27,196 nucleotides of DNA from JALONO01 sp038209965 (GTDB lineage Bacteria; Bacteroidota; Bacteroidia; Cytophagales; Thermoflexibacteraceae): the NCBI GenBank assembly GCA_038209965.1, contig JBBQXF010000067.1, positions 1-27,196 of the forward strand, written 5' to 3'. Under the pieces are notes generated by a model. It was not told the origin of the DNA. It was given only the letters and a program-made list of their open reading frames with translations, and did not search any database. Below, piece by piece: positions 8,940-16,009 of this stretch. Each line of letters opens with the position of its first letter. The stretch's first letter is position 1. Both the position numbers and the translations under genes were made by a program.

Positions 8940-9896
8940 TTATACCGTTACGTACATGCCCATTGCCGCAAACTTGTCGATGCGCTGGTTAATTCGCTCG
9001 CGGGGTGTAAGTTTTGCCAATTCGGCATACGTATTCAAGATGGTTTGCTTTACGGTTTCGACCATTTGCGACTTGTCGGTGTGCGCGCCACCCAAGGGTT
9101 CGTCCACGATGCCATCGATCAGTTTGAAGGCCAGCATATCATTGGCCGTGAGGCGGAGTGCTTCGGCGGCCTGCTCTTTATAATTCCAACTGCGCCAAAG
9201 GATCGACGAGCAAGACTCGGGCGAAATGACGGAATACCACGTATTTTCCAACATAAACACCCGGTCGCCAATGGCAATGCCCAATGCACCGCCCGAAGCA
9301 CCTTCACCAATGATGATGCAGATAACGGGCACTTTGAGCATAAACATCTCTTTCAGGTTACGGGCAATGGCTTCGGCTTGGCCCCGTTCCTCAGCCTCGA
9401 TGCCCGGGAAAGCCCCAGGCGTGTCGATGAGGGCAACAATGGGCTTATTGAATTTCTCGGCTATTTTCATCAACCGGAGGGCTTTGCGGTAGCCCTCGGG
9501 ATTGGCCATGCCAAAGTTGCGGTGTTGGCGTTCTTTGGTGTTGCGGCCTTTTTGTTGGCCAATGAACATAAAAGTTTGTCCTTCCACCGTCCCCAAGCCG
9601 CCCACCATGGCTTTGTCGTCACCAAAATTCCGATCGCCGTGCAACTCAATAAAATCGGTGGTGAGCTGGTAAATATAGTCCAAGGTATAAGGCCGATCGA
9701 TGTGCCGCGAAAGCTGAACGCGCTGCCAGCGGGTCAGGTTCTGGTAGGTCTTGAACTTGAGTTGGTTGATTTGCGCCTCGATGGTCCGAATGGGTACGGA
9801 CATATCCAACTGACTTTCCGCTGCCGTTTGTTTCATGTCCGCCAATTTGGCTTCCAAATCGGCAATCGGCTTTTCAAAATCCAATAACGTGGCCAT
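8940..9896 (-). CDS. accA: Acetyl-CoA carboxylase carboxyltransferase subunit alpha
   Basis: Alpha half of the carboxyltransferase that moves the carboxyl group from biotin-carrier protein to acetyl-CoA, making malonyl-CoA for fatty acid synthesis. At 318 residues it has the usual length. Family blocks include the N-terminal helix with LLDFEKPIADLEAKL, the LTRWQRVQLSRH block, DTPGAFPGIEAEERGQ, and the oxyanion-hole glycine block GEGASGGALGI. The start at 9896 (MATLLDFEKP) is the standard N terminus; 19 more upstream codons are open but would cover the promoter. A full TTTG-N19-TAnnTTTG promoter sits just upstream. accD is not in view, which is normal because the two halves are usually unlinked in this phylum. 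Confidence 0.97.
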   Translation of the reverse strand: MATLLDFEKPIADLEAKLADMKQTAAESQLDMSVPIRTIEAQINQLKFKTYQNLTRWQRVQLSRHIDRPYTLDYIYQLTTDFIELHGDRNFGDDKAMVGGLGTVEGQTFMFIGQQKGRNTKERQHRNFGMANPEGYRKALRLMKIAEKFNKPIVALIDTPGAFPGIEAEERGQAEAIARNLKEMFMLKVPVICIIIGEGASGGALGIAIGDRVFMLENTWYSVISPESCSSILWRSWNYKEQAAEALRLTANDMLAFKLIDGIVDEPLGGAHTDKSQMVETVKQTILNTYAELAKLTPRERINQRIDKFAAMGMYVTV

Positions 9897-9917
9897 CTTC
9901 AAATAGGTAAATAGATG

Positions 9918-9948
9918 CAAACCTAGGTAATACAGGGCCGAAATCAAA
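9918..9948 (-). promoter_or_regulatory. accA promoter with full -33 and -7 boxes
   Basis: On the minus strand TTTG (9948-9945), a 19-base spacer and TAGGTTTG (9925-9918) match the Bacteroidota consensus TTTG-N19-TAnnTTTG at every fixed base. The -7 box ends 21 bases before the accA ATG, implying a short leader. It is the only complete two-box match I found in the window. Confidence 0.65.
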
Positions 9949-10008
9949 ACCATTGGCCCAAAATGAAGTCCATTGGGGCAGATTCGTGGTTCAAAATACG
10001 GATCAGGT

Positions 10009-10785
10009 TTATCTCAGGGAGACAAAACCACCGTCGATGGGGTAGTTGGTCCCGGTGATAAATGCGGCCTCATCCGCGCACAGGTACAAGGCCAGCGCAG
10101 CGATTTCACTTGGCTGGCCCATGCGCCCCATCGGTTGGCTGCCCGATAGCTTCTGAAAAATTTCGGCTTCTTGGCCGGGGTAATTTTTGGCAATAAAACC
10201 ATCAACAAAAGGGGTATGGACCCGCGCAGGGGAAATGCAATTGCAGCGGATGTTTTTGTCCACATAATCGCGGGCTACGGAGAGGGTCATGGCCAAAATG
10301 GCCCCTTTGCTCATTGAATAGGCAAAGCGGTCGGGGATGCCCACCATTGCCGCCACCGAGGCCATGTTGAGGATTACGCCAGCCTGCTGGATTGCCATGG
10401 TGGGCAGGGCGGCATACATGCAATTGTAGACTCCTTTTACATTTACTTCAAAAATGCGGTCAAAATCGGCTTCGGTCGTGCTGTCCAACCGGCCCACGTG
10501 CGCAATGCCCGCATTGTTGACCAATATATCGATTGAACCATATTGGCCGACAATGTTGGCAAAAACAGCTTGGACTTCCGTTTGGTTGGCCACATTGCAG
10601 GCGAAGGCGCTGGCTTGGCCACCCGCCGCCCGGATCTCGGCGGCTACTGCTTCCCCGGCCTCCAAGTTCACCTCGAGAATCACCGCATTGGCGTTGTGCT
10701 GGCCAAACAAGACGGCGATGGCTTTGCCGATTCCACTCCCACCGCCGGTTATGATCGCGGTTTTATTGGTCAAATTAAACATCAT
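10009..10785 (-). CDS. Short-chain dehydrogenase/reductase (SDR)
   Basis: Classical NAD(P)-dependent SDR of 258 residues. It shows the Rossmann glycine motif TGGGSGIG near residues 13-20, the NNAG motif near 90, the catalytic Ser in NMASVAA, the YSMSK catalytic Tyr-Lys pair, and the SPARVHTPF loop. The C terminus TGTNYPIDGGF is typical of 3-oxoacyl-reductase-like and sugar or alcohol dehydrogenase SDRs. The start at 10785 (or the adjacent Met at 10782) gives a normal N terminus; a further 21 open codons upstream are not SDR-like and would run to within a few bases of the candidate promoter. The residue after the second beta strand (ILEVN, an acidic Glu) suggests NAD rather than NADP. The substrate is unknown. 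It diverges from folP. Confidence 0.9.
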   Translation of the reverse strand: MMFNLTNKTAIITGGGSGIGKAIAVLFGQHNANAVILEVNLEAGEAVAAEIRAAGGQASAFACNVANQTEVQAVFANIVGQYGSIDILVNNAGIAHVGRLDSTTEADFDRIFEVNVKGVYNCMYAALPTMAIQQAGVILNMASVAAMVGIPDRFAYSMSKGAILAMTLSVARDYVDKNIRCNCISPARVHTPFVDGFIAKNYPGQEAEIFQKLSGSQPMGRMGQPSEIAALALYLCADEAAFITGTNYPIDGGFVSLR

Positions 10786-10845
10786 AAAAGGCAGGTTGCG
10801 AAAAGTTGGGGGATAGCTCGGATCTTTTTGTTGGTAAATGCTTGG

Positions 10846-10853
10846 CAAAAGTA
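10846..10853 (-). promoter_or_regulatory. Candidate -7 promoter element of the SDR gene
   Basis: The minus strand reads TACTTTTG, a perfect TAnnTTTG, about 60 bases before the SDR start in the divergent SDR/folP gap. No TTTG is found at the -33 spacing. Confidence 0.4.
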
Positions 10854-10908
10854 GCGAATTGGGGCAACTTGCGATCTTTGCGAAGCAAAATTCAACTTTT
10901 AATGTCCT

Positions 10909-11748
10909 TTGAAAGACGCGATTTTTTATACCAAACGCTCCCTAAAACTTAATGGCCAACTGCTGGACTTGAAAACCCCAGTGGTAATGGGGATATTGAA
11001 TGTCACCCCCGACTCATTTTTTGACGGGGGCAAACACAAAACGGTGGCTCGGGCCTTGGCCCAAGTGGAGAGGATGCTGGCCGAAGGAACCACTTTCATC
11101 GACGTGGGCGGACAATCGACCCGGCCGGGCGCAGTGGTCGTTCCCATGTCCGAGGAGTTGGGGCGCGTCTTGCCGATCATCAAAGCCATTGTCAAGCAAT
11201 TCCCGCAAGCTTACATTTCCATCGACACCTTTCGGGCGGAAGTGGCCAAGCAAGCCGTAAGCGAAGGGGCCTGTTTGGTCAACGATATTTCGGGTGGGGA
11301 GCTCGATCCAGCCATGTTTGAAACGGTGGCGGCCCTCAAAACTGCCTACGTGCTCATGCACACGCGGGGCACGCCCCAAACCATGGCCGGCCTGACCAAT
11401 TATGACGATCTCTTGCTGGATCTAATGGGCTATTTCCACGCCAAAATAGCTCTTTTGCACCAGTTGGGCTGCCATGACTTGGTCATAGATCCCGGTTTCG
11501 GTTTTGCCAAAACGCTGGAACAGAGCCATTTTCTCCTGCACCACTTGGCCCATTTCCAAATCTTGCACCAACCTTTAATGGCCGGGGTTTCGCGCAAATC
11601 CATGATTTACCGCAAAGTGGGCGGGACGGCCGAGTCGGCCCTCAACGGAACCACCGCCCTTAATGCGATCGCCATTCAGCAAAAAGCCGCCCTCTTGCGG
11701 GTGCACGACGTGCGGGAAGCGGTTGAGGTCATCAAGCTTCTGACCTGA
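10909..11748 (+). CDS. folP: Dihydropteroate synthase
   Basis: Joins p-aminobenzoate to hydroxymethyl-dihydropterin diphosphate, giving dihydropteroate for folate; it is the sulfonamide target. A TIM-barrel protein of about 279 residues with all family blocks: MGILNVTPDSFFDGG at the N terminus, GGQSTRPGA (the substrate loop), ISIDTF, NDISGG, DPGFGFAKT, and GVSRKSM near the C terminus. The start is uncertain: no in-frame ATG precedes the conserved region, and the best choice is TTG at 10909. An ATG seven bases earlier is in another frame and opens only 16 codons. It stands alone on the plus strand, divergent from the SDR gene. Confidence 0.96.
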   Translation: MKDAIFYTKRSLKLNGQLLDLKTPVVMGILNVTPDSFFDGGKHKTVARALAQVERMLAEGTTFIDVGGQSTRPGAVVVPMSEELGRVLPIIKAIVKQFPQAYISIDTFRAEVAKQAVSEGACLVNDISGGELDPAMFETVAALKTAYVLMHTRGTPQTMAGLTNYDDLLLDLMGYFHAKIALLHQLGCHDLVIDPGFGFAKTLEQSHFLLHHLAHFQILHQPLMAGVSRKSMIYRKVGGTAESALNGTTALNAIAIQQKAALLRVHDVREAVEVIKLLT

Positions 11749-11935
11749 TTTAGTAGATTTTAGCCCGATTTATTACGCCCCGTTCTCGCGATCGCAAATG
11801 GTGCGGATTGGCCTTTGCGCGGTTTTTGCCGATGTTGTTGCATAACGCCCAAGGCCAGTTTGCCAGTGCACCAAACCTGCATAGTGGGCCCTTGCCATTG
11901 TCCATCATTGTATCGACAGATAACCTCAAACTAAT
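11749..11935. other. folP/SPOR gene intergenic region
   Basis: These 187 bases have no convincing gene and no perfect TAnnTTTG element. A TTTG at 11859-11862 is the only -33-like box; no matching -7 box follows at 19 bases. Nothing else is seen. Confidence 0.4.
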
Positions 11936-13054
11936 ATGAAAGTATTTTTTCGCCTATTCAGTCTCGTTTGGTTGGTCGTTTGGCCTTGGGTTGGCCCGAA
12001 AGCCCAATCGCCCAAAGAGGTGCAGCCCTATTCCTTCAAGCGCCTGAGCCAAGAACCCGTAAAAATCACCAAAAAGCCGGAAGCATCGGGCATCAGGGAG
12101 TCCAAGGACACCACTTTTACCATTTATGGCAACGCCAGTTTGCTCATGAGCCTTTATTTCGTGAATGGGGATCAATACAATGCCCTGTTCAACCCCAACC
12201 CGACGGGGATCTATCTCAACAAGCAACACTTTACTTTTTTCTGCGATATTGAGAAATCATTCCGGCAGAACTCCAGTATTTTCTTGGAAATTAATGAGTT
12301 TTCTTACCTCGGCCGAAATTACCTCAGCATGATGACCATGCGCGAAGATTGCGGGGGAAGGCAGTGCAATTACCGCTGTTACAACCTGTTTGATCTGACC
12401 AATCCCAAAGCGATTTTCCAAACTTCGTTTTCCAGTATTTTTCAGGGAATAGACAGTTATGGCGATTTTAACATGGATGGGCGCATGGATTTGGTGCGGG
12501 CGGTGCCCAAAGCGCCCGAGAATGTCCAGAAAGGACTTAAGATCGAGGGCAATACGTATGTGATCACAGCGCACACCATTCTGCCCGACCGGTTGCAGCA
12601 ACTGCGCAATGATCAGGGCAGTGCCAATTACATTTTTGCCAAAGGTGATGCCGAGGCCCACGAGTTTACGCTCATCCAGCATGATTGGATGATTCCCCTC
12701 AAGGACAACACTGGCGCGATTGCCAAACCGGTATCCTATTTCCAACCCTATGCACCCTTTGATCCCAAAGATCAGTACCTGTATGACACCAAAGGCGTTC
12801 GGATCGAAAAGAGCCGCTGGTCGTTGGCGGTGAGGGACTTTACCGATCTAGAAGGAGCTCAAGCATTTATCGAGGAGCTGGCGGGCCGTAATTTCAACCA
12901 TGTGTTCATCATGGCCGATCAATACAGCAAAGACATTTCGTTCATTGTGTTGGTGGGCAACTATGCCGCCAAAGAGCAAGCCAACGAAGACACCAAAAAA
13001 CTGAAAACCTTGGGCTTTAGCGGCAAATTGCGCGACCTGCGCAGTTTGTATTAG
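11936..13054 (+). CDS. Secreted protein with calcium-loop motif and C-terminal SPOR-like domain
   Basis: A 372-residue exported protein. The N terminus MKVFFRLFSLVWLVVWPWVG ends in a PKAQS-type cleavage region, a good Sec signal. The middle part (about residues 60-290) is unknown to me but contains a D-x-N-x-D-G-x-x-D loop (Asp177, Asn179, Asp181, Gly182, Asp185), the calcium loop found in FG-GAP, VCBS and dockerin-like repeats. There is also a Cys-rich stretch near DCGGRQCNYRC. The last 78 residues, from Trp295, alternate beta-alpha-beta with the SPOR pattern: a WSLAV strand, a helix, a FIVLVGNYAAKEQA block and a final GFSGKLRDL strand. SPOR domains bind denuded peptidoglycan, so a periplasmic wall-linked role is plausible. 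It is convergent with trmD. Confidence 0.8.
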   Translation: MKVFFRLFSLVWLVVWPWVGPKAQSPKEVQPYSFKRLSQEPVKITKKPEASGIRESKDTTFTIYGNASLLMSLYFVNGDQYNALFNPNPTGIYLNKQHFTFFCDIEKSFRQNSSIFLEINEFSYLGRNYLSMMTMREDCGGRQCNYRCYNLFDLTNPKAIFQTSFSSIFQGIDSYGDFNMDGRMDLVRAVPKAPENVQKGLKIEGNTYVITAHTILPDRLQQLRNDQGSANYIFAKGDAEAHEFTLIQHDWMIPLKDNTGAIAKPVSYFQPYAPFDPKDQYLYDTKGVRIEKSRWSLAVRDFTDLEGAQAFIEELAGRNFNHVFIMADQYSKDISFIVLVGNYAAKEQANEDTKKLKTLGFSGKLRDLRSLY

Positions 13055-13102
13055 TACCCCCCATTTGCGCCATTGACGCCAAGAAAGACACCGCCTTCAT
13101 TT

Positions 13103-13160
13103 GCCCCACTTGCCAAGTCAGCGACTTTTGCACATGGGGCTTTTGGTTTCGTTAAACCAA
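13103..13160 (+). terminator. Stem-loop cluster between convergent genes (likely terminator)
   Basis: In the 119-base gap between the SPOR gene and trmD, GCCCCA (13103-13108) pairs with TGGGGC (13135-13140), followed by a T-rich TTTTGGTTT. A smaller stem AAGTC/GACTT lies inside the loop. Directly after, TTGGTTT and AAACCAA (13143-13160) form a perfect 7-base stem with a CGTT loop. The first stem could end the SPOR transcript. The second has no T-run on either strand, but it could act as a barrier in both directions. Confidence 0.4.
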
Positions 13161-13173
13161 CAAAAATGCAAAA

Positions 13174-13866
13174 TTATCCATCCAATCCGCTTCTAGCCAA
13201 CAGATCGGGCCGGCGCTCGCGGGTGCGGGCCACAGCTTGCTGGAACCGCCACTCCTCAATGTTGGCTTCGTGGCCGGAAAGTAGAATTTCGGGGACGGCC
13301 CAACCCTCAAACTCCGCTGGGCGCGTGTACACGGGAGGGGCCAACAGGTCATCTTGGAAAGAATCGGTGAGGGCCGAAGTCTCATCGGAGAGCACTCCGG
13401 GCAGTAGCCGGATGATGGCATCGGTCACGGTGGCAGCGGGCAGCTCGCCACCTGACAGCACAAAATCGCCGATTGATATTTCGCGGGTAATGAATTGATC
13501 GCGCACCCGCTGGTCAACGCCCTTGTAATGCCCACAAAGAATGATCAAATTGCCCAGCAAGGAAAGTTGGTTGGCAGTTTTTTGTTCAAACCGTTCGCCG
13601 TCGGGGGTCATGTAAATCACCTCGTCATACTGGCGATCAGCGAACAAGCCGCGCAAACAGCGGGCGATCGGTTCGATCATCATCACCATGCCGGCCCCGC
13701 CCCCAAAAGCATAGTCATCCACTTGGCGCGACTTGGAGGTGGAGTATTCCCGCAGATCGTGGATCACAATCTCCACCAGCCCCTTGGTTTGGGCGCGGTG
13801 CAGGATGGACTGGTTGAAAAAACTGTCCAGCAATCGTGGCAGGCAAGTGATGATATCGATGCGCAT
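13174..13866 (-). CDS. trmD: tRNA (guanine-N1-)-methyltransferase TrmD
   Basis: Methylates N1 of G37 next to the anticodon using S-adenosylmethionine, preventing +1 frameshifting. The 230 residues show the SPOUT trefoil-knot pattern: MRIDIITCLPRLLDSF at the N terminus, GGGAGMVM, the knot CGHYKGVDQRV, and EISIGDFVLSGGE, then the substrate block LLAPPVYTRP. The start at 13866 is the only good one and lies 11 bases after the rimM stop. It is the last gene of rpsP-rimM-trmD, an order conserved across many bacteria. rplS, which often follows trmD elsewhere, is absent here. Confidence 0.97.
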   Translation of the reverse strand: MRIDIITCLPRLLDSFFNQSILHRAQTKGLVEIVIHDLREYSTSKSRQVDDYAFGGGAGMVMMIEPIARCLRGLFADRQYDEVIYMTPDGERFEQKTANQLSLLGNLIILCGHYKGVDQRVRDQFITREISIGDFVLSGGELPAATVTDAIIRLLPGVLSDETSALTDSFQDDLLAPPVYTRPAEFEGWAVPEILLSGHEANIEEWRFQQAVARTRERRPDLLARSGLDG

Positions 13867-13877
13867 TGCCAGTGAAT

Positions 13878-14405
13878 TTAAGGCTGCAAATACACTTCCA
13901 GCAGGCCGCCGGGCAATTCGGTGTGGACGGTCTTGGTCTCGTGATCTATTTTTTTGATGATGTCGTCGTTGATGGGCACCATCACTTCGGTTCCTTTGTG
14001 GTCGACGGCCAGCAAGTCTTGGCCCGGCAGATTGTAGATGAGCGATACTTTGCCCAGATAGCCTTCGTCCAAGTCGTGGACTTCATAACCGATCAGATCA
14101 TGGTAGTAGAATTGGCCTTCCACCAATTCGGGCAATTTTTCCAAGGGCAAAAACAGCTTGGTTCCTTTGAGCGGCTCGGCTTGATCGATGTGGTTAATGT
14201 CCTCAAATTTGACCACGATTTTATTGGCCATAAACTGCACCGATTTCACCACATAGGGCACTAGCTGGCCTTTGAGCTCCAGCAAAATGGCCCCGACATC
14301 TTGGTAGAGGCTTGGCTGATCCACGTCAAAAACCACTGCCAGTCGGCCGTCAAGTCCGTGCGGGCGGGTAATGTAGCCTAGTTCAAAACAATCGGCCTTG
14401 GTCAT
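13878..14405 (-). CDS. rimM: Ribosome maturation factor RimM
   Basis: Assembly factor for the head of the 30S subunit; it binds ribosomal protein S19. The 175 residues fit the family: an N-terminal beta-barrel with LGYITRPHGLDGRLAV and a C-terminal PRC-barrel with LIGYEVHDLDEGYLGKV, ending GGLLEVYL. The frame is open 19 codons further, but MTKADCFELGYI at 14405 is the usual N terminus. It sits between rpsP and trmD, 96 bases after rpsP and 11 before trmD. Confidence 0.96.
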   Translation of the reverse strand: MTKADCFELGYITRPHGLDGRLAVVFDVDQPSLYQDVGAILLELKGQLVPYVVKSVQFMANKIVVKFEDINHIDQAEPLKGTKLFLPLEKLPELVEGQFYYHDLIGYEVHDLDEGYLGKVSLIYNLPGQDLLAVDHKGTEVMVPINDDIIKKIDHETKTVHTELPGGLLEVYLQP

Positions 14406-14501
14406 TTTGGCAAAATTAGGGATGAAAATAAAGCCAGTGGCGCAAACATTCCGATTGCACATTTGACAAAGGGAAGATTTGCGCCACTATACTCGGCAAA
14501 A

Positions 14502-15026
14502 TTACGCTTGTTCTTGCTCTTCAGTAGTCGCCTCAGTGTTTTCCACAACTGGTGCTTCTTCAACTGGTGGTTGGAGTTTCTTGCGGATGGCTTCGGCTTT
14601 GGCTTCTTTTACCTTGGTCTCTAGGGCAAGGCGGGCCTTGGCATTGACAACCTTGGTGTCGGCCAAACCAGCAACTTTGGCTTCCAAACGGGTGGCCTTG
14701 CCGGCTTTCCATTCAGCCAAGCGGCTGTCAGCAGTTTCTTGGGTAATCGCTCCCTTGTTCACGCCCACTTGCAAGTGCTTGCGGAACAGGATCCCCTTGT
14801 CAGACAAAATTTTCTGGGTGGTGTCAGTGGGAAGGGCACCCTTCATCAACCAAGTGAAGGCATGTTCTTCATTAATGGCAACAGTTGCCGGATTGGTGTT
14901 GGGGTTATAGATCCCCAGTTTCTCGATGAAACGACCGTCACGCGGTGATTTCGAATTGGCTACGACGATGTCATAAATCGGAGCTTTTTTGCGCCCCCGG
15001 CGGGCGAGTCTAATTTTTACAGACAT
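14502..15026 (-). CDS. rpsP: 30S ribosomal protein S16 with long C-terminal tail
   Basis: Small-subunit ribosomal protein. The first 80 or so residues are standard S16, starting MSVKIRLARRGRKKAPIYDI and containing DGRFIEKLGIYNPNT. The remaining 90 or so residues are an Ala-, Lys- and Glu-rich tail predicted to be helical and ending in a very acidic EATTEEQEQA. Total length is 174 against about 80-90 in enteric bacteria; long S16 tails are, as I recall, usual in Bacteroidota. The start at 15026 is set by the conserved N terminus; the 24 open codons upstream cover the leader. It is the first gene of the operon, with a -7 promoter element 52 bases upstream. Confidence 0.97.
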   Translation of the reverse strand: MSVKIRLARRGRKKAPIYDIVVANSKSPRDGRFIEKLGIYNPNTNPATVAINEEHAFTWLMKGALPTDTTQKILSDKGILFRKHLQVGVNKGAITQETADSRLAEWKAGKATRLEAKVAGLADTKVVNAKARLALETKVKEAKAEAIRKKLQPPVEEAPVVENTEATTEEQEQA

Positions 15027-15078
15027 TCTGTGTACTTGTTGTAAGACCAAACGGAACACGTCCGTCGGAATTGGAGCG

Positions 15079-15086
15079 CAAAAGTA
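15079..15086 (-). promoter_or_regulatory. Candidate -7 promoter element of rpsP-rimM-trmD
   Basis: The minus strand reads TACTTTTG (perfect TAnnTTTG), 52 bases before the rpsP start. It is arranged back to back with the hisH element about 45 bases away. No clean -33 TTTG is visible. Confidence 0.45.
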
Positions 15087-15131
15087 AGCATTGTCCATGA
15101 ATTAGTCATGCCCCTTCTGCTGATTATTCTC

Positions 15132-15139
15132 TAATTTTG
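15132..15139 (+). promoter_or_regulatory. Candidate -7 promoter element of hisH
   Basis: The plus strand reads TAATTTTG (perfect TAnnTTTG), 37 bases before the hisH ATG. No clean TTTG is visible at the -33 spacing. Confidence 0.45.
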
Positions 15140-15176
15140 TTTCAAAGCCTCCATCAAGCCGCTTTTGTTCCGCTCT

Positions 15177-15785
15177 ATGAACCTCGTTTTGATCAAATAC
15201 AACGCCGGAAATACCCAATCCGTGATTTATGCCCTCAACCGTTTGGGCATTGAACCGGTGCTGAGCGATGATCCAGAAACTATTCGGGCGGCGGACAAGG
15301 TGATTTTTCCCGGAGTGGGCGAGGCCAGCACCGCCATGCACTACCTCCAGTCGCGAGGGCTGGACAAAGTAATCGTCAGCCTCGCCCAGCCCACGCTTGG
15401 GATTTGCATCGGCTTGCAGGTCATGTGCCGCCATTCGGAAGAAAATAACACCCACGGTATGGGTATTTTTGACGTGGCCATCAAACGGTTTGTGCCTTCG
15501 GCGGCCCAGCAAGGGGTACTGAAAGTGCCCCAGATCGGTTGGAACTCCCTCAAAGCACTGCAAACGCCCTTGTTTGATGGCCTGACCGATGGCGAGAGCT
15601 ACGTTTATTTTGTCCATAGTTTTGCCGCTGACCTGAGCCCCTACACCATCGCGGCAACCGACTACACCCAAACTTTTAGTGCCGCTCTGCATAAAGACAA
15701 TTTTTATGCAGTACAGTTCCACCCCGAAAAAAGCGGCAAAGTGGGCAGCCAGATTTTGGCTAATTTTATTCAAAAAATCAACTAG
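15177..15785 (+). CDS. hisH: Imidazole glycerol phosphate synthase, glutaminase subunit HisH
   Basis: Class I glutamine amidotransferase that releases ammonia for HisF in histidine synthesis. The 202 residues carry the oxyanion motif PGVGEAS, the nucleophile Cys in LGICIGLQVMC, and the C-terminal His-Glu pair in QFHPEKSG, so the triad is complete. The start at 15177 (MNLVLIKYNAGNT) is the family N terminus; a TTG four codons earlier is less likely. No other his gene is in view, whereas hisH usually lies beside hisA and hisF. It diverges from rpsP and is followed by a stem-loop. It could also serve a HisF-like partner in sugar amidation, but the sequence looks like ordinary HisH. Confidence 0.94.
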   Translation: MNLVLIKYNAGNTQSVIYALNRLGIEPVLSDDPETIRAADKVIFPGVGEASTAMHYLQSRGLDKVIVSLAQPTLGICIGLQVMCRHSEENNTHGMGIFDVAIKRFVPSAAQQGVLKVPQIGWNSLKALQTPLFDGLTDGESYVYFVHSFAADLSPYTIAATDYTQTFSAALHKDNFYAVQFHPEKSGKVGSQILANFIQKIN

Positions 15786-15813
15786 TCCGGCCATTGGGAC
15801 TATTGAAGTTTGT

Positions 15814-15834
15814 ATTTGTTGAAAATCAACAAAT
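15814..15834 (+). repeat. Perfect 9-base stem-loop downstream of hisH
   Basis: ATTTGTTGA, loop AAA, TCAACAAAT: a fully paired 9-base stem starting 28 bases after the hisH stop. There is no T-run after it, so it is not a textbook terminator, though Bacteroidota terminators are often weakly marked. Its right half is part of a 27-base sequence that recurs at 21119-21145. Confidence 0.5.
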
Positions 15835-15845
15835 TACCGGTTTAC
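15819..15845 (+). repeat. Copy A of a 27-base dispersed repeat
   Basis: It begins TTGAAAATCA and ends TTTAC, and matches 21119-21145 at 23 of 27 positions in the same orientation. Here it overlaps the right side of the hisH stem-loop and extends into the hisH/anmK gap. Confidence 0.4.
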
Positions 15846-16009
15846 ACCGCCCTTCGGATTGAGAAATAGCGGCCTCACTGGTCGTAAATGTCCTTGATCT
15901 ATGGAAGAACAAGTAGAAAATAAATTGGCGAAGGTTATTGATTGGCCAAAAGTACGATTTTCAACCTATTGATTACCAGCGCCCAAAACCCCATTGGATC
16001 AAACCCACC

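Larger units (their letters stand above)
15786..16009. other. hisH/anmK intergenic region
   Basis: These 224 bases hold the hisH stem-loop, repeat copy A and a 23-codon reading frame at 15901-15972 (MEEQVENKLAKVIDWPKVRF...), which ends 37 bases before anmK. No TAnnTTTG element for anmK was found. The short frame reads like real protein sequence but is too short to call a gene; it could be a leader peptide or a remnant. Confidence 0.4.

Noticed and set aside
8910..9887. Plus-strand frame of 325 codons
   Set aside because: It is the antisense shadow of accA, whose product matches a well-known family over its whole length.
14502..14760. Long acidic, Ala/Lys-rich S16 tail as a possible fusion
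   Set aside because: Extended S16 tails are, to my knowledge, normal in Bacteroidota, so it is not a new fusion.
15102..15794. Minus-strand frame of 230 codons
   Set aside because: It is antisense to hisH, which has a complete catalytic triad; no recognisable domain on the minus strand.
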